From the NCBI GenBank assembly GCA_024464205.1, contig JANHAI010000057.1:1-6604 (forward strand): a DNA stretch of 6,604 nucleotides, written 5' to 3'. The position numbers and the translations under genes were made by a program. Below the pieces are notes generated by a model. The model was not told the DNA's origin. It saw only the letters and a program-made list of their open reading frames with translations, and ran no database searches. The stretch comes from Candidatus Methanomethylicia archaeon. GTDB lineage: Archaea > Thermoproteota > Methanomethylicia > Methanomethylicales > Methanomethylicaceae. Below are positions 1 to 6,064 of this stretch, piece by piece (the stretch's first letter is position 1; every line of letters starts with the position of its first letter).

Positions 1-580
1 GCCAAGACACCAAAACAATTATCGAACCGGTGGACCAATATTCAACGCTACTCGGCTCTCCAAACAGGGCGCTTGCGACATTCTGTAGCACAGATGACGT
101 GCAATACCTGCAGCATACTGTTGAAAGTTCTGTAGATGATGCTATCTTAAGACCGAGCAGCAGAGAAATGGCTATGAACCCTGCCAAAAAGCCATACCTG
201 AGTCCCATTGTAATGTTGGTGTCCCTGATGGAAATCCTGAGGCGTTTCGGTATGGGCACGATACGGCTAATGGCTTCGCTTACCGCCCCAACAGGGCAAA
301 GCCATCCACAGAAGAGCGGGCCAACGAATATCGCCACTACCAATATCGTTATGACGAATGCTGCCATCACAGAGCCTGTCATCTGATAAAACTTGCCACC
401 AAATATCCAGTCCAATGGCATCCTCAAGCATATTGTATGCAAGTCCGGCTCCGCCACATTGCCCAATGCGTAATATACAAGCCTGCTGAGTAACGCAAAT
501 GGTGCCACAAAAAGGAAGAAGCCTGCGAATAATGCCAGATACCTAAATTTATTCCTAGCCAGTACAAGTTTGGCATTCAT
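1..580 (-). CDS. Polytopic membrane protein with NapH/CcoG-like 4Fe-4S cysteine motifs (3' end outside window)
   Basis: I translated this frame by hand: it is open from an ATG at 580 to the left edge, giving the first 193 residues with no stop. Hydrophobic segments at about residues 14-38, 70-90, 128-146 and from 186 onward indicate an integral membrane protein. FCGWLCPVGA at residues 90-99 (Cys91, Cys95) is the hallmark of the NapH/NosR/CcoG-like membrane 4Fe-4S family. A second cluster, CCRYC at 156-160, could supply the remaining cluster ligands. Family members pass electrons between the quinone pool or membrane carriers and extracytoplasmic partners; the partner and direction here are unknown. 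The start codon overlaps the stop of the upstream gene (ATGA, 577-580), so the two are probably co-translated. The C-terminal part, which could hold further ferredoxin motifs, is outside the window. Family-level assignment is fairly secure; the specific function is not. Confidence 0.75.
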   Translation of the reverse strand, partial: MNAKLVLARNKFRYLALFAGFFLFVAPFALLSRLVYYALGNVAEPDLHTICLRMPLDWIFGGKFYQMTGSVMAAFVITILVVAIFVGPLFCGWLCPVGAVSEAISRIVPIPKRLRISIRDTNITMGLRYGFLAGFIAISLLLGLKIASSTELSTVCCRYCTSSVLQNVASALFGEPSSVEYWSTGSIIVLVSW

Positions 581-1158
581 GAACAACAGTCAGCACCCCC
601 TGACGAAACGCCCCCCCTCCCAATCTTTATAGGTATAAAGGTAAGGGTTGCATTAGTATCAGCATCGATTATCTTCAATCCCCCATCATAAATCACCTGC
701 TCGTCCAGGTAATAGGGGGGAATGTAGAAGAGCCAATCAATACCCAAATTCTTTATTGATTGGCCAGGCATTAACCTTTCTTTAAATGTGTGCGTGACTG
801 GGTCGTAGTCCATGTTGGCGTTTACTTCCCATTTGACTGGGATCGTCAGATTCACCAGTTCCATCTTCACCCTAACTGGCTTTGTCCCGAGGTTGTAGAT
901 CCAGTGCGTCGAGAGTCCTTCGACCCCTGGCTGAAGCCAATTCTTCAGAAGACCGCGCTGGTCCAGGTCGATGTTGACGGGGCTGATGGTTATGGGTGGT
1001 CCTGCCCCGCGAAGGGTTGTTGTCGATGTCACATTCCCTGCTGGGAACGCAACCCAAAAATGATAGAGCTCGGCCTTGCCATATGAAGCTGCATAAACTC
1101 CTGCGCCCACCGTAATTAGAAACATTATTAGGAAGGCTATAAAAACCGCTATTTTCAT
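577..1158 (-). CDS. Membrane-anchored extracytoplasmic protein of unknown function, C-terminal Cys-Cys
   Basis: The 193-residue protein is not one I recognise. Residues 1-24 form a hydrophobic signal peptide or N-terminal anchor with only Lys2 before it, so the rest should lie outside the membrane. The remainder is rich in beta-prone stretches, with many Val, Thr and Pro, and could be an Ig-like or other beta-sandwich fold; this is inference. Three N-glycosylation sequons (N42-V-T, N103-L-T, N169-A-T) fit an archaeal surface protein. The only cysteines are vicinal, Cys191-Cys192, just before the C-terminal Ser, after a Gly/Ser-rich tail. I chose ATG 1158 over the upstream in-frame TTG at 1185 because AAGGTG lies 6 nt ahead of it and it begins directly with the hydrophobic segment. 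The overlap with the downstream Fe-S membrane protein suggests a shared redox or metal-related process at the cell surface. Confidence 0.75.
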   Translation of the reverse strand: MKIAVFIAFLIMFLITVGAGVYAASYGKAELYHFWVAFPAGNVTSTTTLRGAGPPITISPVNIDLDQRGLLKNWLQPGVEGLSTHWIYNLGTKPVRVKMELVNLTIPVKWEVNANMDYDPVTHTFKERLMPGQSIKNLGIDWLFYIPPYYLDEQVIYDGGLKIIDADTNATLTFIPIKIGRGGVSSGGADCCS

Positions 1159-1164
1159 TGTCAG

Positions 1165-1170
1165 CACCTT
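1165..1170 (-). promoter_or_regulatory. Ribosome binding site of the extracytoplasmic protein gene
   Basis: AAGGTG on the minus strand lies 6 nt before ATG 1158. It matches the archaeal Shine-Dalgarno core and is what decides the start at 1158 rather than the TTG at 1185. Confidence 0.55.
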
Positions 1171-1192
1171 GTCAAACTTTCGCAAAATTAAT

Positions 1193-1200
1193 TGTATTTA
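1193..1200 (-). promoter_or_regulatory. Possible TATA box for the minus-strand two-gene unit
   Basis: TAAATACA on the minus strand ends 34 nt before ATG 1158. With an archaeal TATA-to-start distance of about 25 nt this would give a leader of roughly 10-15 nt, just enough to hold the AAGGTG site. No strong BRE precedes it. It is the best candidate in the divergent region but not a consensus match. Confidence 0.3.
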
Positions 1201-1233
1201 GGGCTAATGGAATTGAATTCTTGCAAAGAAAAA

Positions 1234-1245
1234 CCGAGTCATCGG
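1234..1245. promoter_or_regulatory. CCGA-N4-TCGG dyad, candidate operator in the divergent promoter region
   Basis: CCGAGTCATCGG is a dyad with 4-bp arms and a 4-bp centre. It lies between the start of the extracytoplasmic-protein gene and the PadR gene, about 20 bp upstream of the regulator's TATA box and about 33 bp upstream of the candidate minus-strand TATA box. Position and symmetry fit a dimeric regulator such as the adjacent PadR protein. The arms are short, and the dyad does not resemble the ATGT/ACAT half-sites described for some PadR operators, so this is tentative. Confidence 0.25.
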
Positions 1246-1257
1246 CCAACATAAAAA

Positions 1258-1273
1258 CGGAAAGTTCATATAT
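1258..1273 (+). promoter_or_regulatory. BRE/TATA-like promoter of the PadR-family regulator
   Basis: CGGAAAG (1258-1264), a purine-rich BRE-like stretch, is followed by TTCATATAT (1265-1273). An archaeal start site about 25 nt downstream would fall near 1296 and give a leader of about 12 nt before ATG 1308. A second ATATAT at 1283-1288 is closer to the ATG and would only fit a leaderless transcript. Confidence 0.45.
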
Positions 1274-1307
1274 CGAAATCAAATATATTCACAGGTTGGG
1301 TGCTGGT

Positions 1308-1856
1308 ATGTCCCAAGACGCCGTATCAAAAAGCCTGGAATGGAGTAGGAAAGGCTACATGGGGATGGCCCTCCTCCTGATGATAAATGAGAGGCCACTC
1401 ACAGGCTACGACATAATGCGATCCATCAGGGAGACCACCCAAGGATTCTGGAAGCCTACGCCCGGTGGCGTTTATCCTGTTCTTAAGAAGCTAGAGAGCG
1501 AAGGGCTTGTTCATGGCGATTGGTACGTATACAAGGGGAGGAAGCGAAAGACCTATGTCATCACCGATGAAGGTCGAAAGATCCTAGAGCACGTTTTGCT
1601 TAAGCAGAGCGAAATCGCATTGGGGATAAATAGGCTATTCGAGAGCTTCATCAAAGACATGTTCGGCTTTGAAAACCCTCACGTAGCCCCCCCGAGCATC
1701 TTTGCCTTCTTTGAATCCCAGGATATTGATGTTGAGCTTGAAGAGCTGGAGGCAAAAAGGGAAACGATATTGAACCTTATGAATTCCCTTCAGCGCTGCC
1801 TCAATAATGTCGAGCAAAAAATAAGGGAAAGAAGATCTAATTTCTCGAGAGTTTGA
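1308..1856 (+). CDS. PadR-family transcriptional regulator
   Basis: The 182-residue protein starts with a winged-helix DNA-binding domain (about residues 15-95). Its PadR signature runs LTGYDIMRSI (31-40), then TPGGVYPVLKKLESEGLV (51-68) for the recognition helix and turn, and a basic wing, GRKRKTYVITDEGR (77-90). The C-terminal half is helical, with an acidic and heptad-like stretch at about 140-178 that probably dimerises, as in PadR proteins with a C-terminal dimerisation helix. Its length is typical of the family. I chose ATG 1308 because the PadR domain begins shortly after it and promoter-like sequence lies immediately upstream; the in-frame extension to 1158 reads across the divergent intergenic region and over the start of the opposite gene. 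The regulator is divergent from the extracytoplasmic/Fe-S membrane unit, so that unit and itself are its likely targets. Its effector is unknown. Its 3' end overlaps lysX by 20 bp. Confidence 0.9.
   Translation: MSQDAVSKSLEWSRKGYMGMALLLMINERPLTGYDIMRSIRETTQGFWKPTPGGVYPVLKKLESEGLVHGDWYVYKGRKRKTYVITDEGRKILEHVLLKQSEIALGINRLFESFIKDMFGFENPHVAPPSIFAFFESQDIDVELEELEAKRETILNLMNSLQRCLNNVEQKIRERRSNFSRV
1816..1821 (-). terminator. T-run downstream of lysX, possible terminator
   Basis: On the minus strand TTATTTTTTGC appears about 16 nt after the lysX stop, inside the 3' end of the convergent PadR gene. Archaeal termination often needs only a T-run. No hairpin is evident, so the call is weak. Confidence 0.3.
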
Positions 1857-2700
1857 GTGCATAATCTATTATCTTGCTTGGTATGTCAACTTCAGAGGCA
1901 GACATCGCACCCTTGAACTCCACTGTAGAATTGACCTCGTGTATCACGATTCCGCTCTTCGTTTCCATGGCGTCGACCCCGAGCACACCACCGCCTACCA
2001 CTCTTGCGGCCTTCAGGATCATTTCCTTGAGGTCTTCTGTCAGGTTGCAGACCTCTGCTCGCCCTCCTCTTGCTATATTGGTCCTCCAATCATCCGGGCC
2101 CGAATACCTGTAGATCGATGCCACGATCTGGTCCCCCACCACAACGGTCCTTATGTCCCTCGGGGGGCGCTCGACCATCTCCTGGATGTAGAAGATCTGG
2201 TATAGGGGGTTACCCATCTCTTCCCTGTCCTCGAGAAGCGATTGAGTGGTCTCCCTATCCTTTAGAGGGGCAATCAGCCTACCCCAGCTCCCGAAAACTG
2301 GCTTTATCACAGCCGGATAACCGATCTCCTCCACCGCCTTCATCGCCTCTTCTTTGGTGAACGCCACGATCGTCTTTGGTGTCGGAATCCCGGCCTTCGC
2401 AAGGTAGATGCTGCAGAGCAACTTATTCCCGCATATTGCTGCGACTGAATAAGGGTTAATTACATTGATGCCTTTGCTCTCGAGGATTGCAGTCACGTGC
2501 AAGCCCCTGAAGTGGCTTACGCACCTCTCTATGGTGACGCTGCCAAAATTCTCTTTTTCTTTTTCTGGCTCTGTGATCGTGAGGTGCAGTTCCTTCGCAT
2601 CAATGGCCTTTAGGTCCACCCCTTTCTTCTCTGCTGCGTTTATTAGCTCCTTCTCTTCGGTTCTTATCCTATCATAAATCAAAGAAAGGTGTGGGGCCAA
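1837..2700 (-). CDS. lysX: ATP-grasp LysW-amino acid ligase (LysX family)
   Basis: This 287-residue protein is a RimK-type ATP-grasp ligase that joins the C-terminal glutamate of LysW to the amino group of alpha-aminoadipate (or glutamate, in ArgX-type enzymes), protecting it during lysine or ornithine synthesis. It follows the Thermus LysX pattern as I recall it: YDRIR near the N-terminus (9-13), ERCVSHFRG (58-66), VIKPVFGSWGR with ATP-contacting Lys133 (131-141), YIQEMVERPPRDIR (171-184), NIARGGRAEVC (208-218), VGGGVLGVD (235-243) and the metal-binding HEVNSTVEFKG (254-264). Length is normal. The start is TTG 2700, with GGGGAG from the end of lysW about 11 nt upstream; a TTG at codon 7 would cut into the first beta strand. 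It lies 6 bp behind lysW, clearly in one operon. LysX, ArgX or a bifunctional enzyme cannot be separated by eye. Confidence 0.92.
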   Translation of the reverse strand: MAPHLSLIYDRIRTEEKELINAAEKKGVDLKAIDAKELHLTITEPEKEKENFGSVTIERCVSHFRGLHVTAILESKGINVINPYSVAAICGNKLLCSIYLAKAGIPTPKTIVAFTKEEAMKAVEEIGYPAVIKPVFGSWGRLIAPLKDRETTQSLLEDREEMGNPLYQIFYIQEMVERPPRDIRTVVVGDQIVASIYRYSGPDDWRTNIARGGRAEVCNLTEDLKEMILKAARVVGGGVLGVDAMETKSGIVIHEVNSTVEFKGAMSASEVDIPSKIIDYALKLSRN

Positions 2701-2706
2701 ATAATG

Positions 2707-2877
2707 TTACTCTCCCCAGTCTTCGCCCTCTGACTCGGCGACCTTGAGCTCAAAAGTCCCATCTTTTTTCTTAGTGACTTCAAGCTCCGCGCCGCAATCA
2801 CCGCAACTGAGGATCTCGCCCTCTATCACTTCTTTCGCTTCAATGTCTCCATCGCATTCTGGACACTTGAATTTCAT
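2707..2877 (-). CDS. lysW: LysW amino-group carrier protein
   Basis: I translated this 56-residue gene by hand. It is acidic and has two zinc-ribbon cysteine pairs, CPEC (Cys5, Cys8) and CGDC (Cys25, Cys28), a match to the LysW family. It ends in EDWGE, the diagnostic LysW C-terminus, whose final Glu gamma-carboxylate is the attachment point for alpha-aminoadipate or glutamate. LysW shields the amino group and delivers the acidic intermediate to each biosynthetic enzyme in the cytoplasm. Its modifying ligase LysX is encoded 6 bp downstream. ATG 2877 is supported by a GGGGG run about 11 nt upstream and by the family's short N-terminus before the first Cys pair. The other pathway genes (lysZ, lysY, lysJ, lysK) are not adjacent. 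The identification is very secure despite the small size. Confidence 0.95.
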   Translation of the reverse strand: MKFKCPECDGDIEAKEVIEGEILSCGDCGAELEVTKKKDGTFELKVAESEGEDWGE

Positions 2878-2925
2878 TATTTCCTAATCCCCCTTTGTGT
2901 TATTTTCGACTTAAAAGAAATTTAC

Positions 2926-2941
2926 ATTTATAAACGTTTCC
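2926..2941 (-). promoter_or_regulatory. BRE/TATA promoter of the lysWX operon
   Basis: The minus strand reads GGAAAC (2936-2941, BRE-like) directly followed by GTTTATAAATG, with TTTATAAAT at 2926-2934. A start site about 25 nt downstream falls near 2904-2906 and leaves a leader of about 27 nt that holds the GGGGG ribosome-binding stretch at 2889-2893. This is the best promoter match in the window. A small dyad, TTCC-N7-GGAA (2938-2952), covers the BRE and could be an operator. Confidence 0.65.
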
Positions 2942-2975
2942 ATAAATAGGAACTTATGCGATATTGATGAAATAT

Positions 2976-3944
2976 TCAATACTCTTCATTATGCTCCCTG
3001 ATTTTTTCAATGATCGCCTCATTTAGCTCTGCGATAAACTGAAAGAATTTTTCTCTGGGGATCCTGGCACCTGCTGCCTTTGGGTGCCCCCCTCCCATGC
3101 CTCCCATCTTGGTTGTTATCCTCTTCAGCAGAAAATTGAGGTCTATGGCATCAGAATGCGTCCTTAGGCTCATCTCAACATAATCCTTACGGTGCTCCGC
3201 GCCAATCCCAACAAGCGCCCCTGCCAACCCCTTTGAGTAAACGGCGCTTTTGCCAAGGGACCAGCCGAGGTCAATCACATAAGCAACATTGCCCCTTAAC
3301 ACAACCTCCTCCTTAATCCGCTTCCTCATGTCTTCTTCAACTATGGATGCCGCGATAGCCTTCCTGACGAGGCCTTCATCAGAGCTCGGCGTCTTGTCAT
3401 TGGATATGAAGTATGCGATCTCTCTCTTGTCTTGGTAGTTCCTTCCTGTGGATTCGATTGCCTGGATCAATATTCCCGCCTCGAAGTAAAGGTTGCGCTT
3501 CTCCCACCTGATCAACAACTTCTCAATTTCGTGGGTTTTGTCAAGGTAATCGCCAATAGCCCCTATAATCGCCAACCTGCTCATGTCTGGAGAAACTTTG
3601 TCCTCAAGCTTCTTGTAAGTCTGTTCTGATGCGCAGGAGTTCACAGAATGCACCATGTCTGCAGGGAAATTCGATGGATCATGTCCTTCAGGGAGTGGAT
3701 GGTGATCGATGTAGATCACTTCTCGGCCATCGTCCTTGAGCCTCCTAAGCTCTTTGAGGGTCTCCTGATAGACGTCCCTCGCGAGAGCTATGTCGCAGAT
3801 GATCACGTCGCCATCCACGTTCTTGAGGTCTTCAGGAAGGCCTATAGGATGTGAAAAAAAGAGCTTGGCATTCTTGAACGCCGAGAGCGCAATGCCGGCC
3901 GAGCAGATGCCGTCGGTATCCCCATGGGAAATGATCCATTCCAT
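2976..3944 (-). CDS. DHH/DHHA1-family phosphoesterase (archaeal RecJ-like or nanoRNase-like)
   Basis: The 322-residue protein carries the full metal-binding set of DHH phosphoesterases: SHGDTDG (6-12, motif I), ICDIAL with Asp51 (motif II), YIDHHPLP with DHH at 80-82 (motif III) and GAIGDYLD (128-135, motif IV). The DHHA1 substrate-binding domain follows, with GGGHPKAAG at 284-292. Such enzymes use two Mn2+ or Mg2+ ions to hydrolyse phosphodiesters in single-stranded nucleic acids, short oligonucleotides or cyclic dinucleotides. The size and two-domain layout fit the short archaeal RecJ-like proteins; the longer GINS-associated nuclease is less likely. Substrate cannot be told from sequence. 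ATG 3944 lies directly before the first core strand. No ribosome-binding site precedes it, while a T/A-rich element lies 24-32 nt upstream, so the transcript may be leaderless. It sits 54 bp behind cdvC; any functional link to division is unproven. Confidence 0.9.
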   Translation of the reverse strand: MEWIISHGDTDGICSAGIALSAFKNAKLFFSHPIGLPEDLKNVDGDVIICDIALARDVYQETLKELRRLKDDGREVIYIDHHPLPEGHDPSNFPADMVHSVNSCASEQTYKKLEDKVSPDMSRLAIIGAIGDYLDKTHEIEKLLIRWEKRNLYFEAGILIQAIESTGRNYQDKREIAYFISNDKTPSSDEGLVRKAIAASIVEEDMRKRIKEEVVLRGNVAYVIDLGWSLGKSAVYSKGLAGALVGIGAEHRKDYVEMSLRTHSDAIDLNFLLKRITTKMGGMGGGHPKAAGARIPREKFFQFIAELNEAIIEKIREHNEEY

Positions 3945-3967
3945 GGTTCATATTATGTAAAAAGCTG

Positions 3968-3978
3968 TTTAAAAAAGG
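3968..3978 (-). promoter_or_regulatory. T-run/TATA-like element between cdvC and the DHH gene
   Basis: The minus strand reads CCTTTTTTAAA, with TTTTTTAAA at 24-32 nt before the DHH start codon. This is the correct distance for a TATA element driving a leaderless mRNA. The same T6 run lies about 22 nt after the cdvC stop, so it could also end the cdvBC transcript. The two roles cannot be separated by eye. Confidence 0.4.
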
Positions 3979-3998
3979 ATGGGCAGAAATGCGGAAGA

Positions 3999-5210
3999 TC
4001 ATACGGCTCTGAAGTTTTCCTCCCACATCTCATATGCCTTGATCATGTCTTTCGTGACGCTTGGCTTCCTCTTCTCCAGCACTTCCTTGAAGTCTCTAAT
4101 TGTTATTGGTCTTGGTTTGGCTTTCTTATCCAACGCTAAACCCGCCTCAAAGAGCTCGCTCACGACCTTGAGCTGGACCGCTTGGACTATGTCTCTGATA
4201 TCGCTGCTCGAATATCCTTCAGTTAAAGTTGCTATCTCCCTCGGATCGACCCCTTCAACGTTCAGGTTCTTCGAATAAATCTCATACATCTGTAGCCTAG
4301 CCTCAAAATCTGGGACCGGCACATAGATCCTCTTTTGGAATCTTCTTATGAACCCCCAGTCCAAGGCCCAAGGCTTGTTCGTCGCCCCAATGACGTAGAG
4401 GAGCGAGTTTTTGCCCTTATCGCTTATGCCATCCATCTCTTTGAGGAATTGATTTCGGACTCTTATCTCCCCTCCGACCTCGTTAGAATGAATCCCCAAG
4501 AGCGAGTCTATCTCATCGATAAAGACAATTGCCGCCTCGCCATTCATCACTCTCTCCCTTGCAGATCTGAAGAGCTTGGCGACGTTCTTCTCAGCCTCCC
4601 CCAGCCATTTTGACATTATTGAAGCTGCGTCAACGGAATAGAAGGAAGCATTGATCTCCGTTGCCACGGCTGCAGCTGTGAGCGTCTTGCCACAGCCAGG
4701 CGGGCCAAATAGCAATATGCCCCTCGGCCAGCCCAAAGGGAAGAGATCAGCCCTCATTGAGGGGTACACTATTGATTCTTTCAATGCCTTCTTGGTCGGC
4801 TCCAAGCCAGCTACATCTTCCCATCTCACATTTGGCTTGTCGACCACAAGCAAGTCTTCGTAGGCCGCCTTCTTCTGCTGTGCTGATTGAACGGAAGGGG
4901 CGTCAACTCCCTTGCTCGGCGGAACTCCCTTGTTTATTGGCTTAACTTCAAAGCATGAGCCGCCGTCCTCGTCAGATTCGGCAGAATGGCCGACCTGAAG
5001 CACCTTTATCCTTTCTTGGTAAGCCATCGCCCTCGTGACATAGATCTTATTGAGCTCGTAATTTGGGTACAGATTCACAATCTTCAGAAGTACATCGATT
5101 GCCTTCTGATAATATGTTATGGCCATTCCCTTTGAGCCCTGATTATCGAGCCTAATTGCCTCAGAAGCGTATTTTATCGCTGCACCTTCAAGTTCACTTA
5201 CTGCCATCAT
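3999..5210 (-). CDS. cdvC: CdvC, Vps4-like AAA ATPase with N-terminal MIT domain
   Basis: CdvC disassembles ESCRT-III polymers during archaeal cell division and vesicle release. In this 403-residue protein, residues about 2-72 form a three-helix MIT domain that binds MIM motifs of ESCRT-III. A variable, polar linker (73-124) leads to one AAA module: VRWEDVAGLEPTKKALKE (128-145), Walker A GPPGCGKT (169-176), pore loop SKWLGEAEKN (200-209), Walker B IVFIDEID (228-235, catalytic Glu233), sensor 1 GATNKPW (275-281, Asn278), arginine fingers Arg289-Arg290, GYSSSDI (332-338), and a C-terminal Vps4-like helix ending MWEENF. Little sequence separates the last helices, so the beta domain of eukaryotic Vps4 seems absent, as in other CdvC proteins. 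ATG 5210 (or the adjacent ATG 5207) is preferred over the TTG at 5228 because GAGGGGG lies 9 nt upstream. It overlaps cdvB by 17 bp and is probably translationally coupled to it. Confidence 0.95.
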   Translation of the reverse strand: MMAVSELEGAAIKYASEAIRLDNQGSKGMAITYYQKAIDVLLKIVNLYPNYELNKIYVTRAMAYQERIKVLQVGHSAESDEDGGSCFEVKPINKGVPPSKGVDAPSVQSAQQKKAAYEDLLVVDKPNVRWEDVAGLEPTKKALKESIVYPSMRADLFPLGWPRGILLFGPPGCGKTLTAAAVATEINASFYSVDAASIMSKWLGEAEKNVAKLFRSARERVMNGEAAIVFIDEIDSLLGIHSNEVGGEIRVRNQFLKEMDGISDKGKNSLLYVIGATNKPWALDWGFIRRFQKRIYVPVPDFEARLQMYEIYSKNLNVEGVDPREIATLTEGYSSSDIRDIVQAVQLKVVSELFEAGLALDKKAKPRPITIRDFKEVLEKRKPSVTKDMIKAYEMWEENFRAV

Positions 5211-6048
5211 TCGCAATTGCCCCCTCAATAGTTTGCATTCTCAACAGACCCTTTCGTGACAACCCTTCTATAACCTTTACCAACTCTTTTTCTGACATGC
5301 CGCAATGCGCCATACACTCGCCAAAATCGAAGTTACCTCTTTTCTTATTCAGGTAAGCCATAAGGGCTGTCTCGTTGCCATTTTCGTTCTTCGTTCTGTC
5401 CATCACTATCCTGGGGGCCGGCTCCAGCTTGAAAAATATCTCATCTTCCCCATCATCCCCTCCCAGCGCTATCGCCCTCCTCATGGCGATTTCCTTCGGA
5501 GGCTCTGGGAGCTCTGCCTCGAGCTTATCGTAGATGCACCTCGAGGCCTCTTCTATTATCTCGTCGTTCATGCATGACTCAGGTATCCGCATCATCACTT
5601 CGTCGTTCATCTCTATCTTCATGGCAAACATCGCATCATTCAGGGTATTGCCTATCTGCGAAAGCTCATTCGACACAGCAGGCATGACCTCAGATAGCTG
5701 GGTCGATATGTTCTTGACAACTTCAAGCGTAGGTTGGAGCTGCGCGAAAGTCGAACCGATCTCGCGGAGGGTCTCCAACCTCAATACCAATTGCTCCAGG
5801 AGCAGAAGCCCGTTATTTACCGTCTTCTGGACTTTCTTGAGCTCTGAGAGTTCGTTAGCATAAATGTTGGCCCTTTCGGCATCCTTCTTTTCAAAGGCCT
5901 TTGCGCATGAGTCAAAAAGCATGCTATTGCGGCTCTGAAGCTTTAAATTCAACATCTCCAACTTTCTTTTTTGGTTAGAGAGCTTAAGTATAGTTTCATC
6001 CAAAGCGTCCTTTAGAGGTGGAGTTTTTTTGAAAAAGTTCTTGAGCAC
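5194..6048 (-). CDS. cdvB: CdvB, ESCRT-III (Snf7-type) division protein with MIM2-like motif and winged helix
   Basis: CdvB polymerises at the division site, is recruited in Sulfolobus by CdvA through the CdvB winged helix, and is remodelled by CdvC. This 284-residue protein shows the expected order. A basic N-terminal region with amphipathic character (1-40) and long helices forming the ESCRT-III core come first (to about 150), including the IYANEL segment (62-67) shared with the upstream paralog. An acidic linker follows with the MIM2-like motif ELPEPPKE (179-186; LPEPP at 180-184), and then a predicted winged helix (about 225-275). The start is GTG 6048: GAGGTG lies 8 nt upstream and no ATG fits the domain boundary. 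The start region is enclosed in a perfect 13-bp inverted repeat, listed separately. cdvC follows with a 17-bp overlap. The identity is supported by both its own domains and its neighbour. Confidence 0.93.
   Translation of the reverse strand: MLKNFFKKTPPLKDALDETILKLSNQKRKLEMLNLKLQSRNSMLFDSCAKAFEKKDAERANIYANELSELKKVQKTVNNGLLLLEQLVLRLETLREIGSTFAQLQPTLEVVKNISTQLSEVMPAVSNELSQIGNTLNDAMFAMKIEMNDEVMMRIPESCMNDEIIEEASRCIYDKLEAELPEPPKEIAMRRAIALGGDDGEDEIFFKLEPAPRIVMDRTKNENGNETALMAYLNKKRGNFDFGECMAHCGMSEKELVKVIEGLSRKGLLRMQTIEGAIANDGSK
5220..5226 (-). promoter_or_regulatory. Internal ribosome binding site for cdvC
   Basis: GAGGGGG on the minus strand lies within the 3' end of cdvB, 9 nt before ATG 5210. 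It decides the cdvC start and fits coupled translation of the overlapping pair. Confidence 0.5.
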
Positions 6049-6064
6049 TCTAACTCCACCTCTA
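6013..6064 (-). promoter_or_regulatory. Hairpin enclosing the cdvB Shine-Dalgarno and GUG start
   Basis: Positions 6013-6025 and 6052-6064 are perfect reverse complements over 13 bp, with a 26-nt spacer. In the cdvB mRNA the 5' arm, UAGAGGUGGAGUU, contains the Shine-Dalgarno GAGGUG (6057-6062). The GUG start (6046-6048) lies in the loop 3 nt from the stem. The 3' arm, AACUCCACCUCUA, spans the last base of codon 8 through codon 12 and mimics the anti-Shine-Dalgarno of 16S rRNA. Six of 13 pairs are G-C. If transcription starts upstream of 6064, the fold would hide the ribosome-binding site. The repeat is directly visible; the regulatory role is inferred. Confidence 0.6.

Noticed and set aside
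30..386. 118-codon plus-strand frame with hydrophobic stretches
   Set aside because: It is antisense to the continuous minus-strand Fe-S membrane protein, which has a recognisable motif and a coupled upstream gene.
1268..1288. Two ATATAT copies 15 bp apart, as a regulatory tandem repeat
   Set aside because: Each is a self-complementary A/T hexamer common in archaeal promoters; one is better explained as the TATA box.
1158..1307. N-terminal extension of the PadR gene in the same frame from 1158
   Set aside because: The extension crosses the promoter-like sequences and the start of the divergent gene, has no PadR-family counterpart, and ATG 1308 directly precedes the domain.
2963..2980. ATTGA-N8-TCAAT inverted repeat at the end of the DHH gene, as a terminator
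   Set aside because: The arms are short and A/T-rich, no T-run follows directly, and the repeat overlaps the stop codon; it is within what chance would give.
5211..5228. Longer cdvC starting at TTG 5228
   Set aside because: The MIT domain is complete without these six residues, and the GAGGGGG site is well spaced for ATG 5210 but overlaps the TTG start region.
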